Assembly: GCA_002069885.1 (NCBI GenBank) | Contig: MWCD01000023.1 | Span: forward strand, 1-55,734 | Length of the DNA stretch: 55,734 nt | Source of the DNA: a bacterium ADurb.Bin236 | GTDB taxonomy: Bacteria > UBP15 > UBA6099 | Direction: 5' to 3' | Shown: piece after piece, positions 7,485 to 16,650 of the stretch | How the letters are laid out: each line of letters opens with the position of its first letter | Position numbering within the stretch: position 1 is the first letter of the stretch | Made by a program: the position numbers and the translations under genes | Notes under the pieces: generated by a model | What the model was told of the DNA's origin: nothing | The model's input: only the letters and a program-made list of their open reading frames with translations | The model's database searches: none

Positions 7485-9368
7485 TTACACGAGTTGTTCG
7501 AACACGTCGGCCATCGGGCTGATGTCCATATTCATGATGCCGGCTTCGCGCCAGTAAACGCGCGGGAGCAGGTTCTTCACGAAGAACTCGGCGGTTTTCG
7601 TCTTGGAGAAGTAGAACTTCGCTTCGGAGTTGTCGGCAATGATGGCGGCCTGAGCCTTATCATCGGCGGCGCCCTTTTCGGCGAAGATGGCTTTCAGTTT
7701 GGCGTCCGCGACGGCGGCCTGTTCGGTGAGGAACACAGCGAGGATGACGTCGCCGAACATTTCAAGCAGTCCGCAGGCGTTGATGAGCGGAACGAAAGCC
7801 TTCATGCTCTTTTCGCGTCCGAGGGACATGAACTTCATGATGACGCCGTCGAGTTTGGCTTTGGCGGCGCGGGTCAGGTCGGACAGTTCTTTGGTAGCTT
7901 CGTTCTTTGCGAGGGCGTCGAGGCGGTTGTTGAGTTCCATGACGAAACTCATCAGGACGGAGCCTTTCTTCATGGCCATCTTGCGGCCCAGAAGGTCGAG
8001 CGCCTGAATCCCGTTGGTTCCTTCGTAGATTGCGGTGATCTTCGAGTCGCGGCAGTTCTGTTCCGCGCCGTACTCGGTGCAGTAGCCGTATCCGCCGTGG
8101 GCCTGAATGGCCATCTGGGTGACTTCGAAGCCGTTGTCGGTGCAGTAGGCTTTGCATATCGGGGTGAACAGTTCAACCCAGCCGCCGCACTTTTCGCGCA
8201 TCTTCTCGTCTTCGTGGTGGTGCGCAATGTCGATGTATTTGGCTGTGGTGTAAAGGAGCGCCCTCATGCCTTCGGTGTAAGCCTTCATGGTCATGAGCAT
8301 GCGGCGGACGTCCGGGTGGTTGATGATGGTGACTTTGGGGGCGTCCGGGTCCTTCATGTTGCGGATATCGGAGCCTTGCACGCGCTCTTGGGCGAACTTG
8401 AGGGCGAGCTGGTAGGCGCCTTGCGCGAGGGCGTGGCCCTGCATGCCGACCATCAGCCGCTCTTCGTTCATCATGAGGAACATGTACTTGATGCCGCTGT
8501 AGATGTCGCCGATGAGTTCGCCTTCGCAGTCATTGTTGTCGCCGAAGTTCAGCGTGCAGGTGGGCGAGCCGTGGATGCCCATCTTGTGCTCGATTCCGCT
8601 GCACACCACGTCGTTGGAGCCGGTCACTTTTCCGCTCGCGTCGAACTTCATCTTGGGAACGATGAAGAGGCCGATGCCTCTGGTGCCCGAGGGGGCGCCG
8701 GGGGTGCGGGCCAGCACGAGGTGGATGATGTTCTCGGTCATATCGTGGTCGCCGAAGGTGATGAAGCTCTTCGTGCCGACGATTTTGTAGAAGCCGTCTT
8801 TGCCCTCGATGGGGGTGGCCATAGTCTTGGCGGCGCCCACGTCGGAACCGGCCTGCGGCTCAGTCAGACACATCGAGCCGCCCCATACGCCGGTGAGCAT
8901 CTTTTCGAGGTATGTGGTTTTCTGGGCGTCCGAACCGAACACGTCGATGACGGCTGCGGCGGACTTGGAGAGGCCGGGCAGCATGGTGAACGAGGTGCAG
9001 GCTCCGGTGAAGATTTCGCCGGCGGCCGTGTTGATGATTTCGGGCGCGCCCATCCCGCCGTATTCCGGGTTCGCGGGCAGCGCTCCCCAGCCGTTCTGCA
9101 CGTACAACTGGTACGCTTCCTTGAAGCAGTCCGGGGTCGTCACTTCGCTTGTTTCTTTGTTGTACTTCGCGCCTTCCTGATCCGACGTTTCATTCATCGG
9201 AGCGACTTTCTCGATGGAAAGCTTTCTGGCCTGTTCGACCATGTCCAACAGCATCTCAGGATCGAAACCTCTCTCCTGAAACACGGGCAGACTGCACAAA
9301 TCGTTCAGGTCGAGATACTCGTTCAGGCAGAACCTGATGTCCCTGATGTCAACGCGGTAATCTGGCAT
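7485..9368 (-). CDS. Acyl-CoA dehydrogenase, long (about 600-residue) family
   Basis: 627-residue FAD enzyme expected to introduce a 2,3 double bond into an acyl-CoA, passing electrons to ETF. The N-terminal helical domain, the beta-domain signature CLTEPQAGSDVG (about 190-202), and the C-terminal helical domain with the catalytic base E449 in IYEGTNGIQ are all visible. The extra C-terminal ~150 residues (helical, DLTRAAKAKLDGVIM onward) mark the long AcdA/DmdC-type subfamily rather than the 380-residue one. Substrate cannot be told: straight-chain acyl-CoA or methylmercaptopropionyl-CoA are both known in this subfamily. The start at 9368 has GAGGAGG upstream. A consensus sigma-70 promoter lies 143-171 bases upstream and a terminator follows, so the gene is monocistronic. 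Confidence 0.93.
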   Translation of the reverse strand: MPDYRVDIRDIRFCLNEYLDLNDLCSLPVFQERGFDPEMLLDMVEQARKLSIEKVAPMNETSDQEGAKYNKETSEVTTPDCFKEAYQLYVQNGWGALPANPEYGGMGAPEIINTAAGEIFTGACTSFTMLPGLSKSAAAVIDVFGSDAQKTTYLEKMLTGVWGGSMCLTEPQAGSDVGAAKTMATPIEGKDGFYKIVGTKSFITFGDHDMTENIIHLVLARTPGAPSGTRGIGLFIVPKMKFDASGKVTGSNDVVCSGIEHKMGIHGSPTCTLNFGDNNDCEGELIGDIYSGIKYMFLMMNEERLMVGMQGHALAQGAYQLALKFAQERVQGSDIRNMKDPDAPKVTIINHPDVRRMLMTMKAYTEGMRALLYTTAKYIDIAHHHEDEKMREKCGGWVELFTPICKAYCTDNGFEVTQMAIQAHGGYGYCTEYGAEQNCRDSKITAIYEGTNGIQALDLLGRKMAMKKGSVLMSFVMELNNRLDALAKNEATKELSDLTRAAKAKLDGVIMKFMSLGREKSMKAFVPLINACGLLEMFGDVILAVFLTEQAAVADAKLKAIFAEKGAADDKAQAAIIADNSEAKFYFSKTKTAEFFVKNLLPRVYWREAGIMNMDISPMADVFEQLV

Positions 9369-9510
9369 AACTCCTCCTCTTTATACTTGAAAGTATTTGA
9401 TTTGAACTCCTTCTCCACGGTGGCCGGGAGGGCGGCCGGCGCGCGGCTTGTTGATTTTTTCACAAGCCTCGCTCTAAAAAAAACGCCTCCCCTTTCCTAG
9501 CGCACGTTAG

Positions 9511-9539
9511 ACTATATTCATATTCGCGCGGCGTGTCAA
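9511..9539 (-). promoter_or_regulatory. Sigma-70 promoter of the acyl-CoA dehydrogenase gene
   Basis: The minus strand reads TTGACA, a 17-bp spacer, and TATAGT. Predicted transcription start is near 9504, giving a leader of about 135 bases before the ATG at 9368. Confidence 0.75.
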
Positions 9540-9586
9540 TGAAAATATCCTATTAATGCGGCCTTGCGCAGAGGCGCGCGCGGGGG

Positions 9587-10639
9587 TCAGAATCGGGCGT
9601 CCATCATCTCCGCCACGCCTATCGCGTTCTCCACTTTCATCCTCCGTCCTCCGTCCGTTTCGATATGGCCGTTGAACACCCCCGCCGGCTGAAAATAGTT
9701 TATTCCGGCCCCCGGAATGACGAACTTCTCATGCTTGTCGTGCAAGGGCGTGAAAACGACGTCCGCCCGACCGCTTTCATCTGATATCCGCCACGGTTTC
9801 ATGCGCCGTTTCGGGTCCATCTCGAACCTCGCCGCGCCCAAGAACGAAATCGCGCTCCCCGCCCACACGCAGTTTTCGTTGTTCGCCGATTTGTTGTCGG
9901 CGGTTTCGTGGTCGCCGATGTTCAGCCCGGCGATGCCGCCTTCGGGGTCTCGGAAAGCGAAAGTGGCCCACCGCCACACAGTGCGGCGCGGGAACACGGA
10001 CTTGTGCTCGTCCATGATGGCTATGTCCCGCTCCGGGTCGAGTTCGATTCTCTGTCCGCCTATCCTTACGCGGCCTCCGGCGGGCATCGCCGCCTTGTGG
10101 GTGTATATGAAGCATCCCTCGTCCCGCAGCGGAAAACACGCCGTCAGCGGTTGCGTCTCGGCAAAATCCTCCCGGACGCGTATCTCCATCTCCGCCGAGG
10201 GCGTTCGCGCGTCTCCGTCTATGGCCACCGATATCTCATGGATTCCCTTGTCGAGCGCGCCTTTCGCCTCCACTTTGAACCCGCGCGCGCGGCATTCGCT
10301 AACTCCGCCGTAAGCGGAACGGGCAAGACGCGCGGAGCGTCCGGGCGCGCTTCTCATCCACCTGAACATTTTACCCGTCTCAAGGTTCACTGCGTACACG
10401 TTCGCCGAGCCGAGATATTTCGCGTCCTGCAGGAAGACGGTGAACATCCAGCCGGGAGACTGTATGACGAAGCCGAGCCACTCCTTGAGGCGCGCCTCTC
10501 GGAGCGGGCGGAAAGCGAGAGGGCCGCCGGGCCGCGCGTCGCTCAGGTTCATCCGCCTTACGGGCGCGTCGAAAAAACCATAGTTCATCAGCCCGCCGCT
10601 CACCATGGACGCGGGCGCTTTCTCCAGTTTCCTCTCCAT
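9587..10639 (-). CDS. DUF2804-family protein
   Basis: 350 residues from the ATG at 10639, which follows a GGGAGAGAAGAGG stretch. An upstream in-frame start would add 68 low-complexity residues and overlap the next gene, so it is rejected. The sequence matches the DUF2804 pattern as I know it: a GLMNYGFFDAPVRRMN segment near the N-terminus, LKEWLGFVIQSP, repeated beta-rich segments, a Trp-containing RRTVWRWATF, and NENCVWAGSA. No signal peptide, so it is probably cytoplasmic. Function is unknown for the family. A lipocalin-like fold related to CrtC/AttH has been suggested for proteins of this kind, and a possible AttH-like protein occurs at 29099-30301 in this window. Confidence 0.75.
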   Translation of the reverse strand: MERKLEKAPASMVSGGLMNYGFFDAPVRRMNLSDARPGGPLAFRPLREARLKEWLGFVIQSPGWMFTVFLQDAKYLGSANVYAVNLETGKMFRWMRSAPGRSARLARSAYGGVSECRARGFKVEAKGALDKGIHEISVAIDGDARTPSAEMEIRVREDFAETQPLTACFPLRDEGCFIYTHKAAMPAGGRVRIGGQRIELDPERDIAIMDEHKSVFPRRTVWRWATFAFRDPEGGIAGLNIGDHETADNKSANNENCVWAGSAISFLGAARFEMDPKRRMKPWRISDESGRADVVFTPLHDKHEKFVIPGAGINYFQPAGVFNGHIETDGGRRMKVENAIGVAEMMDARF

Positions 10640-10778
10640 GCCTCTTCTCTCCCTTCCGCCTCTGAAATCATAATCCGGCTCCGCCGCTCCGTCTCGAATT
10701 GCGGCAAATATTTTCAAACGGCGAGGCGCGGGAAGAACGCCGGGCGGCATGTGGCCGAAAGGCTCGTTGTGCGGCGAC

Positions 10779-12890
10779 TTAATCTTGGTTCGTGGGAGAC
10801 ATTTCGACGGCGAATCCCGGCTCGCCGGTGGCGCGCGCTTCAACTTCCAGTTGTCCGTCGTTTTTCGCGGTTATGTAAACTGACAACCGGTTTTGTCCGG
10901 CGCGGAGGTTCTCTACAGCAACGAAACCGACTCCCGGAGGCAGGCTCGGAGACAATGTCGCCCGTTTGGAGCGATGGTCGTATCTGAACCCGGTCAAATA
11001 ATACAACACGGCCTCCGCGTTGATGGCCGTCTCCCACGGGCGCAACACGTTCGGATGCGTGGTGTAGTCCATCCATCTGTTGTTTGCTCCGTAGGCCTCG
11101 GCGAATTCGCCGGTGGAACTCATCGAGCCGTTGAAGAGGCTGTCGAAGGCGAGGTCCGCCTGCGGCGTCAGCCCAAGCGCTTTGAGGTTGTAAAGCAAGT
11201 AGCCGGGCAGCATCCCGGTGAAAGTGGACACGCGGGAGCTTGTCTTCACGCCGCCTGTTTTATTCATCAGTTTTTTTGCCGCCGCAAGCGCGTTGCGCCG
11301 CAGCTTCTCGTCGGATGGCGCGCCGTATCCCATCCACAGCGCGTTGAAATTTATGTCGCCGAAAGGAGAATCAGCGGGGGAGAGAGAGTCCTTTTTCACG
11401 AACGGCGTGTAGTATCCTTCGGCGTCGTTCCAGTAGTGGGCGTCCGTGAGGGCGCGGCAGGCGGCGGCGCGGCTGGCGAACGTTCGCGCGTCCTCATCAA
11501 GGCCGAGCGTGGCCGCCATCTCAGACATCGCTTCCGACGCCGCGACATGCCAGAAATTCGTGTCCACAGAGTAAAAATCGCTCATCGGCGCGCCTGTCTG
11601 CATCATCACGTAGACCTGATACGTCTCGTCCCCGTGGAAGGGCAGGCGGCATTCCGCGTCGAATTGAGAAGTCAGGTTGCGGCGCATGAACCCGTAGTGG
11701 CCGCGAATGTAATCGTCGTCCGCCGCTCCGGCGCGCCACACGTTGTATATGTGCAGAATCAATATGTTCGGGTCGTCGCCCTGTTGGGGCCGGATGGAGT
11801 CCCAATCGAACGCGTCCGGGGCCGCAGACAGGTCGAGGTTCGCCGGATACCTGTTTCTGAAACCGACGAGCCGGGATGCCCTGTCGTAGAAAGAGGCGGC
11901 GGCGCGCGCCTCCTCGAACTTGCCCGACAGCAGGAAGAACCTCACCGGGCTGTAGGCGTCCCTGCACCACGCCCCGGAGTACCGCGACATCACCGCCACC
12001 GCCCCGTTGGCGGCGGACTGCTGCGTCTTAAGCATGACCAGAGTGTTCTCGAAGAAATCCGCGAGCCGGGTGTCCGAGGACTTCACGGACATAGCGCCTT
12101 CCAACCACGCGGCCCATTCCTCGCGGACTTGTTCAAGGAGAAGTTCCGCGTCGCCTATCGCGGTGGCCGGAGAGGGAGACCCCTCGAAAGAGAACGCCGC
12201 GACCGCCGTCGCTCCGGCCTTGCCGCCGGGTGGCATGTCGCCGATGACCCTGCGCAGCGTCCCCGGCGCCGCCTCGCCCGCGCCGTCCGCAAACGAGACC
12301 GTCATCGCCCTGCCGTCGTAGACGAACCGCAACGAGGCGCCTTCAGCGCTCGACACGCTGCCACCCGCTCCCGCGCGGACTGTCAGAGCGACGCCGCGCG
12401 CCGTTTCCTTGCCGCCGTTTTCGATTTCTGCCAGCCTGACTATCGCCGGGATGCCCGGCGGCGCGAACACGACCGTCCGCATCACAAGCCCGCCGAAGTC
12501 CTCCTCGACCACCGCGATGTTCGTCTTCCGTACGCGGTACAGGCGGCTTGACCGGGGCGAGAGCGCAACTCCTTCCGCCTCAAGCGCGTGAGACACCGGA
12601 CCGAACCACTTTTCGCCAGTCTCATAATCCGGCCCAATCATGTTCGATGTGGCGTTTTGCGGCATGTCCAGCCCGATGAGAGCGAACGCCAGCCCGTTGC
12701 CGACGCCCAGCGCCCCCCGGCGGGTCTTCGGCGGAACCCCGGATTCATAGTCGAACGATTGCCCCAGAGAAGAAGCGTCCGCAAGCCATGGATGCCTCTG
12801 TGTCAAACTCCCCGGTTCTTCTCCCGCCATCGCCGCCGCCGCAGTTAACGCGAATGCCGTCGCAAATAGTAGTCTTAAGCGCTGTTTCAT
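10779..12890 (-). CDS. Secreted six-hairpin glycosidase-like protein
   Basis: 703 residues with a clear signal peptide (residues 1-22, cleavage after AMA). The N-terminal third is beta-rich, and the remainder fits an (alpha/alpha)6 barrel of the six-hairpin glycosidase superfamily: repeated helical pairs, aromatic/acidic patches YSGAWCRDAYSP and DFYSVDTNFWH, NDAEGYYTPFV, and a conserved-looking SSTGEFAEAYG followed by HPNVLRPWETA. A C-terminal small beta domain ends the protein, as in GH15/GH65-like enzymes. The likely role is hydrolysis of a polysaccharide in the periplasm or outside. The substrate and catalytic acid cannot be assigned by eye. The start at 12890 has CGGAGGA upstream. It lies 140 bp upstream of the DUF2804 gene on the same strand, so they may be co-transcribed. 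Confidence 0.75.
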   Translation of the reverse strand: MKQRLRLLFATAFALTAAAAMAGEEPGSLTQRHPWLADASSLGQSFDYESGVPPKTRRGALGVGNGLAFALIGLDMPQNATSNMIGPDYETGEKWFGPVSHALEAEGVALSPRSSRLYRVRKTNIAVVEEDFGGLVMRTVVFAPPGIPAIVRLAEIENGGKETARGVALTVRAGAGGSVSSAEGASLRFVYDGRAMTVSFADGAGEAAPGTLRRVIGDMPPGGKAGATAVAAFSFEGSPSPATAIGDAELLLEQVREEWAAWLEGAMSVKSSDTRLADFFENTLVMLKTQQSAANGAVAVMSRYSGAWCRDAYSPVRFFLLSGKFEEARAAASFYDRASRLVGFRNRYPANLDLSAAPDAFDWDSIRPQQGDDPNILILHIYNVWRAGAADDDYIRGHYGFMRRNLTSQFDAECRLPFHGDETYQVYVMMQTGAPMSDFYSVDTNFWHVAASEAMSEMAATLGLDEDARTFASRAAACRALTDAHYWNDAEGYYTPFVKKDSLSPADSPFGDINFNALWMGYGAPSDEKLRRNALAAAKKLMNKTGGVKTSSRVSTFTGMLPGYLLYNLKALGLTPQADLAFDSLFNGSMSSTGEFAEAYGANNRWMDYTTHPNVLRPWETAINAEAVLYYLTGFRYDHRSKRATLSPSLPPGVGFVAVENLRAGQNRLSVYITAKNDGQLEVEARATGEPGFAVEMSPTNQD

Positions 12891-13078
12891 TGAATCCTCC
12901 GAGATTTGCCTGTTTCACTTCGCCATTTAATTTATATGTCATTCGGCTTAAAAACAGCTATTTCTGAATTCAATAATGGTTTTAGCCGAAGACCGCGCCC
13001 ACAAAAAACCCAGAATCATTGATATATACTTTTATCAAAGTCATTATTTATGTTTCGGCATTCCGGCAATATAAGCGT

Positions 13079-13696
13079 TCACCGGGGCAGGGCGGACAGG
13101 AATTGAACGGCGATATCGCCGACGCGGTTTTCGTGGCCGATGAAAAAATGGTCCGCGCCGGAGATTGTTTCGAGTTTGTCCGTGCCGGGCCTGACGTATC
13201 GTTTGATAGCCGAAGCGTCGCAGTATTCGTCTTGCGCGCCTGTTATCATGAGCAAAGGTTTAGAGTTGCTTTTCAGGAAATCGAAAGAGCCGAGAGAGGT
13301 GGGGGGGGCGACGCCGACGAGGGCGGAGACGCGGTCGTCGCCGAGAGCGGCCTTAAGGGCGATCATCGCGCCGAAAGAGTATCCGGCGGCGTATATGGCC
13401 CCGACGGAGGAGTCGGCGGCGAGCAGGTCGATAGCGCGGATGACGTCGTCCATCTCCGCGTCGCCGCCGCCGTACGCGCCGCCGCTGCGCCCGACGCCCC
13501 GGAAGTTGAACCTCAGAGTGGTGTAATCCGCGTCGGATAGAGAGGCTTCAAGGCCGAGCACGACATTGTTGTCCATAGAGCCGCCGAACTGGGGGTGCGG
13601 GTGGCAGATGACGACGCCCGGAGCGCCCGGCGCGTCAGATATCGATATCACTCCGTGCAGTTTGGCGTCCTCGCGTCCGAAGTATATGTCTTTCAT
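13079..13696 (-). CDS. Alpha/beta hydrolase, COG2945-like
   Basis: 205-residue soluble hydrolase. The hallmark [12 protein letters not shown] (32-43), nucleophile elbow GYSFG (S107), acid D156 in GAQDEY and base H183 in GADHFF give a complete Ser-Asp-His triad. The start ATG at 13696 overlaps the stop of the preceding ilvD-like gene as ATGA, with GGAG upstream, indicating translational coupling. A longer in-frame ORF extends into ilvD but has no support. Substrate is unknown. Family members are predicted esterases or dienelactone-hydrolase-like enzymes. Confidence 0.88.
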   Translation of the reverse strand: MKDIYFGREDAKLHGVISISDAPGAPGVVICHPHPQFGGSMDNNVVLGLEASLSDADYTTLRFNFRGVGRSGGAYGGGDAEMDDVIRAIDLLAADSSVGAIYAAGYSFGAMIALKAALGDDRVSALVGVAPPTSLGSFDFLKSNSKPLLMITGAQDEYCDASAIKRYVRPGTDKLETISGADHFFIGHENRVGDIAVQFLSALPR

Positions 13697-15426
13697 TTTT
13701 TCGGTCTCCGTTTCCGGGGATTGGAATTCGGGGGAAGTGAAGTCGCGCGGGAGGCGGACGGCGGAAGCAAGGCCGCGCCTCTTTCCGCCCCGCAGGCAAG
13801 CTCTCGGTACACCGCCAGCCAACCGGTCGCCTGCGGGCGCTCCGGCGGTATCGATTCCGCAAGCCGTTTCTTTATGAGCGCCGGGGCAACTCTCAGGTCG
13901 AGCCGCCTTGCTGGTATGTCGATGTCTATTATATCGCCGTCCCTGACCGCCGCGATAGGCCCGCCGGCGGCCGCTTCCGGAGCCACATGCCCTATGCACG
14001 GCCCGCGCGTAGCCCCGCTGTACCTGCCGTCGGTGACCATCGCCACGCTGTCCCCCAGCCCCATGCCGACGAGTATCGCCGCCGGGATGGACATCTCGCG
14101 CATCCCCGGCCCGCCCCTCGGCCCTTCGTATCGTATCACCAGAACGTCGCCGCGCTTCACTTTGCCGGATAGCAATCTATTGCGGACGTCCTCCTCAGAA
14201 TCGAAGCAGACCGCCGGGCCGCTGTGCCTGAGCATTGCCGGATGTACCGCGCTCTGTTTGACCATCGCGCCTAGAGGGGCCAGAGAGCCGTACAGCGCGG
14301 CTATTCCGCCTTCGGGCGCGAGCGGGGCGTCCGCGCTCCTGATGACCGCGCCGTCCGGGTTGGGAGCCGCTCGCAGCCGCGCTGCCATCGTCTTTGCCGC
14401 CACATCCCGCGCTCCGCCTTCAATCATCCCCGCCCGCGACAATTCCTTCATCAGCGTCCCGACTCCCCCCGCCTCGTGAAAGTCCAGCAGATTGACCGCC
14501 GACGCCGGCTTGCACCTCGCCAGCAGCGGAGTGTTCCGGCTGACCTTGTCGAAGTCGGACAGTTCAAGATGAATTCCAAGTTCGCCCGCGAGCGCCAGAA
14601 GGTGAAGGACCGCGTTAGTCGAGCCGCCCAGCGCCGCCAGAACTCTCATCGCGTTCGACAACGCCGCCGTTCCCGCAACGTCCCTGAACCTCAGCCCCGC
14701 CGATACCGCCCGCATGACGGCCGCGCCGGTCGCCTTCGCCAGCCTCGTGCGATGCGCGGACAGAGCAGGCCCTGCCGCCGCTCCCGGCAGCGACAATCCC
14801 ATCGCTTCGACCAGACACGCCATCGTGTTGGCCGTCCCCATCATCGAGCAGGCTCCCGCGCCGTGGCACACGTTGTCCCGTATCTCTTCAAAGTGAGCCG
14901 CCGAAATCGCTCCCGCTTTCGCGCGCCCGATGGCTTCCTTTATGTCGCACGCCACAAGAGTCTCGCCCCGCACCCGCGCCGGATACATCGTGCCGCCGGT
15001 CAGGAAAACCGTCGGCAGGTTCAGCCGCGCCGCCGCTATCAGCATCCCCGGAATAATCTTGTCGCAAGAGGCCACCGCAACAAGCGCGTCGAACCTGTGC
15101 GCGCGGCACATCAGTTCCGCGCTCGCCGCTATGATGTCGCGGGACGGCAACACGGAGCGCATGCCCTCGCCCTGAGCGATGCCGTCGCAGGGGGCGATGG
15201 TGTTGAACTCTACGGGAGTTCCGCCCGCCGCCCAAACGCCTCCCTTCACATGCGCCGCAAGCTCGCGCAAATGCGCGTGTCCCGGATTCGCTTCAGTCCA
15301 CGAGTTCGCTATCGCCACCACCGGGCGGCTCAACTCCCGCGCGCCGAACCCGGCTCCGCGCATAAGCCCTTCCCTGTATGTCGTGTCCGCCGCTTCCGGA
15401 CTTTTCAGCGAATCCTTTTTCTTCAT
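13693..15426 (-). CDS. ilvD: Dihydroxy-acid dehydratase (IlvD/Edd family)
   Basis: 577 residues. Iron-sulfur dehydratase that converts 2,3-dihydroxy-3-methylbutanoate or -pentanoate to the 2-keto acid in branched-chain amino acid synthesis. Visible signatures: [18 protein letters not shown] (E. coli-type N-terminus), cluster ligands C121 in SCDKIIPG and C193 in [12 protein letters not shown], and the active-site segment [16 protein letters not shown]80 in APCDGIAQG is an additional cysteine. Length is close to the family norm (550-620). The last ~35 residues are an extra Ser/Pro/Arg-rich basic tail (ending PRKRRPKK) not typical of IlvD. Sugar-acid dehydratases of the same family are an alternative, but the N-terminal signature favours IlvD. 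No other branched-chain biosynthesis gene is nearby. Confidence 0.88.
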   Translation of the reverse strand: MKKKDSLKSPEAADTTYREGLMRGAGFGARELSRPVVAIANSWTEANPGHAHLRELAAHVKGGVWAAGGTPVEFNTIAPCDGIAQGEGMRSVLPSRDIIAASAELMCRAHRFDALVAVASCDKIIPGMLIAAARLNLPTVFLTGGTMYPARVRGETLVACDIKEAIGRAKAGAISAAHFEEIRDNVCHGAGACSMMGTANTMACLVEAMGLSLPGAAAGPALSAHRTRLAKATGAAVMRAVSAGLRFRDVAGTAALSNAMRVLAALGGSTNAVLHLLALAGELGIHLELSDFDKVSRNTPLLARCKPASAVNLLDFHEAGGVGTLMKELSRAGMIEGGARDVAAKTMAARLRAAPNPDGAVIRSADAPLAPEGGIAALYGSLAPLGAMVKQSAVHPAMLRHSGPAVCFDSEEDVRNRLLSGKVKRGDVLVIRYEGPRGGPGMREMSIPAAILVGMGLGDSVAMVTDGRYSGATRGPCIGHVAPEAAAGGPIAAVRDGDIIDIDIPARRLDLRVAPALIKKRLAESIPPERPQATGWLAVYRELACGAERGAALLPPSASRATSLPPNSNPRKRRPKK

Positions 15427-15604
15427 GTCGGAGACAACGCAGCTTTCGTAGAATTTCAGGCTGATTCAGCCCGCACGTTGAATTTTAACCTGTAACCGCC
15501 GCGCGCGACATCCGCGCAGCGAAAAAACACGCGCCGCGCCCGACGTTAGGGCGGCTCGCCCATGCGGCAATTTCCGAGCGCCGCAAACCTTCGTTCGGCG
15601 TGTC

Positions 15605-15633
15605 TTTTGCCGTCATCGATTTCCATGTATAAT
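15605..15633 (+). promoter_or_regulatory. Possible promoter of the zinc-ribbon gene
   Basis: A perfect TATAAT at 15628-15633 lies 44 bases before the start codon at 15678, with a TTTTGC box 17 bases upstream. The -10 is good and the -35 is weak. Confidence 0.4.
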
Positions 15634-15677
15634 CAAAAATGAGAATCGACGCGACGGACCAAGGGAAACGGAAAAAC

Positions 15678-16538
15678 ATGTTCTGTTCGAAATGCGGAAA
15701 TACGCTGTCGCCACAGGCAAAGTTCTGCGTCGCGTGCGGAGCCGGAACCGGAGCGGCAAAAACGCCCGCCCGGACGACCCCGCAGACGTCCCTAGTTCCT
15801 CCTAACATCGCCTTGCCGCCTGCCAACACTATTTCCGCCCTCCCTCCGCCGGGCGTCTACAGAAAACCCAAAGACGACCTAGGTTTCAGGTTTGACAACC
15901 GGCGCGTCTCGTTCGGGGACTCGTTCGCCAACTGGTCCGTAACCCCGGTTATGCTCGCCATCCTCGCGGTTATCATCGCCGCCGGATACTTCGCCGCGCG
16001 GTTCGTCTCTTCAGGCATACACGGCGTGCCCGTCAGCGGCTCATATTCGAGTCCGAGCCGCGCGTTCAGCCTCGATTTCCCTCCCGGCTGGAACGAGGCC
16101 CCTGAAGCCCAGTACCGCACCGGATACATCAACGCCCTCGGCTACTACTTCCTCGAAGGCGGCAAACAGCCGAAGATAGTTATGAAAGTCTTCTACACGT
16201 CCGCCGACACCGGAATCCCAAAACACTTTTCCCGCAACACCCTCGAATGGATAGAGCCCGGCATAAATGAAATGATGAAAGAAATCAAAGAGGAGGAAGG
16301 CGCGCGATACGAAATGCTCCAGCTTTCCACCTATCTGGTCAACGGCAGAGACGCAATCTGGGTAGAAGGCAACGAGATACGCGGAAGCAAGGATACGAAA
16401 CGCGACTTTACATTCATGACTTTTGAAGGCCACAGGATGTACATCATCGAGTTCGTCATGAGCGAAGAAGATGTTGAAGAAGGCTGGCTCGACGTCCAAG
16501 ACATCCTCTCCACCATGCGATTTCACACATCGCAATAA
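15678..16538 (+). CDS. Zinc-ribbon membrane protein with C-terminal extracytoplasmic domain
   Basis: 286 residues from the ATG at 15678, preceded by AAGGGAAACGG. A 13-codon longer ORF exists but places the ribbon away from the N-terminus. Order: an N-terminal zinc ribbon of the double CxxC type (C3, C6, C17, C20), a Pro/Ala-rich linker, one transmembrane helix (about 88-110), and a C-terminal domain beginning SPSRAFSLDFPPGWN. That opening resembles PsbP/DUF1795-like surface domains that start with a processed aliphatic stretch. It is probably an anchored protein with a cytoplasmic ribbon. Function is unknown. It is monocistronic or weakly linked to the phosphoesterase genes downstream. Confidence 0.8.
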   Translation: MFCSKCGNTLSPQAKFCVACGAGTGAAKTPARTTPQTSLVPPNIALPPANTISALPPPGVYRKPKDDLGFRFDNRRVSFGDSFANWSVTPVMLAILAVIIAAGYFAARFVSSGIHGVPVSGSYSSPSRAFSLDFPPGWNEAPEAQYRTGYINALGYYFLEGGKQPKIVMKVFYTSADTGIPKHFSRNTLEWIEPGINEMMKEIKEEEGARYEMLQLSTYLVNGRDAIWVEGNEIRGSKDTKRDFTFMTFEGHRMYIIEFVMSEEDVEEGWLDVQDILSTMRFHTSQ

Positions 16539-16650
16539 CCCGTTCGCATGTTGAGATGGCTCCCGCTTTCTGTTGAATCTTCCAGCGCGATGTATAAGAA
16601 TAGAGAGGCGGCGGGATGCCGCGGACTTTGACATCATCCGGAGGCGTGTC

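Noticed and set aside
7434-9500. Long plus-strand ORF of 688 codons over the acyl-CoA dehydrogenase
   Set aside because: It is the antisense shadow of a gene with clear family motifs; His/Val/Glu-rich composition and no signature of its own.
10893-12551. 552-codon plus-strand ORF across the glycosidase-like gene
   Set aside because: Antisense shadow with Arg-rich, unstructured translation; the minus-strand gene has a signal peptide and recognisable fold.
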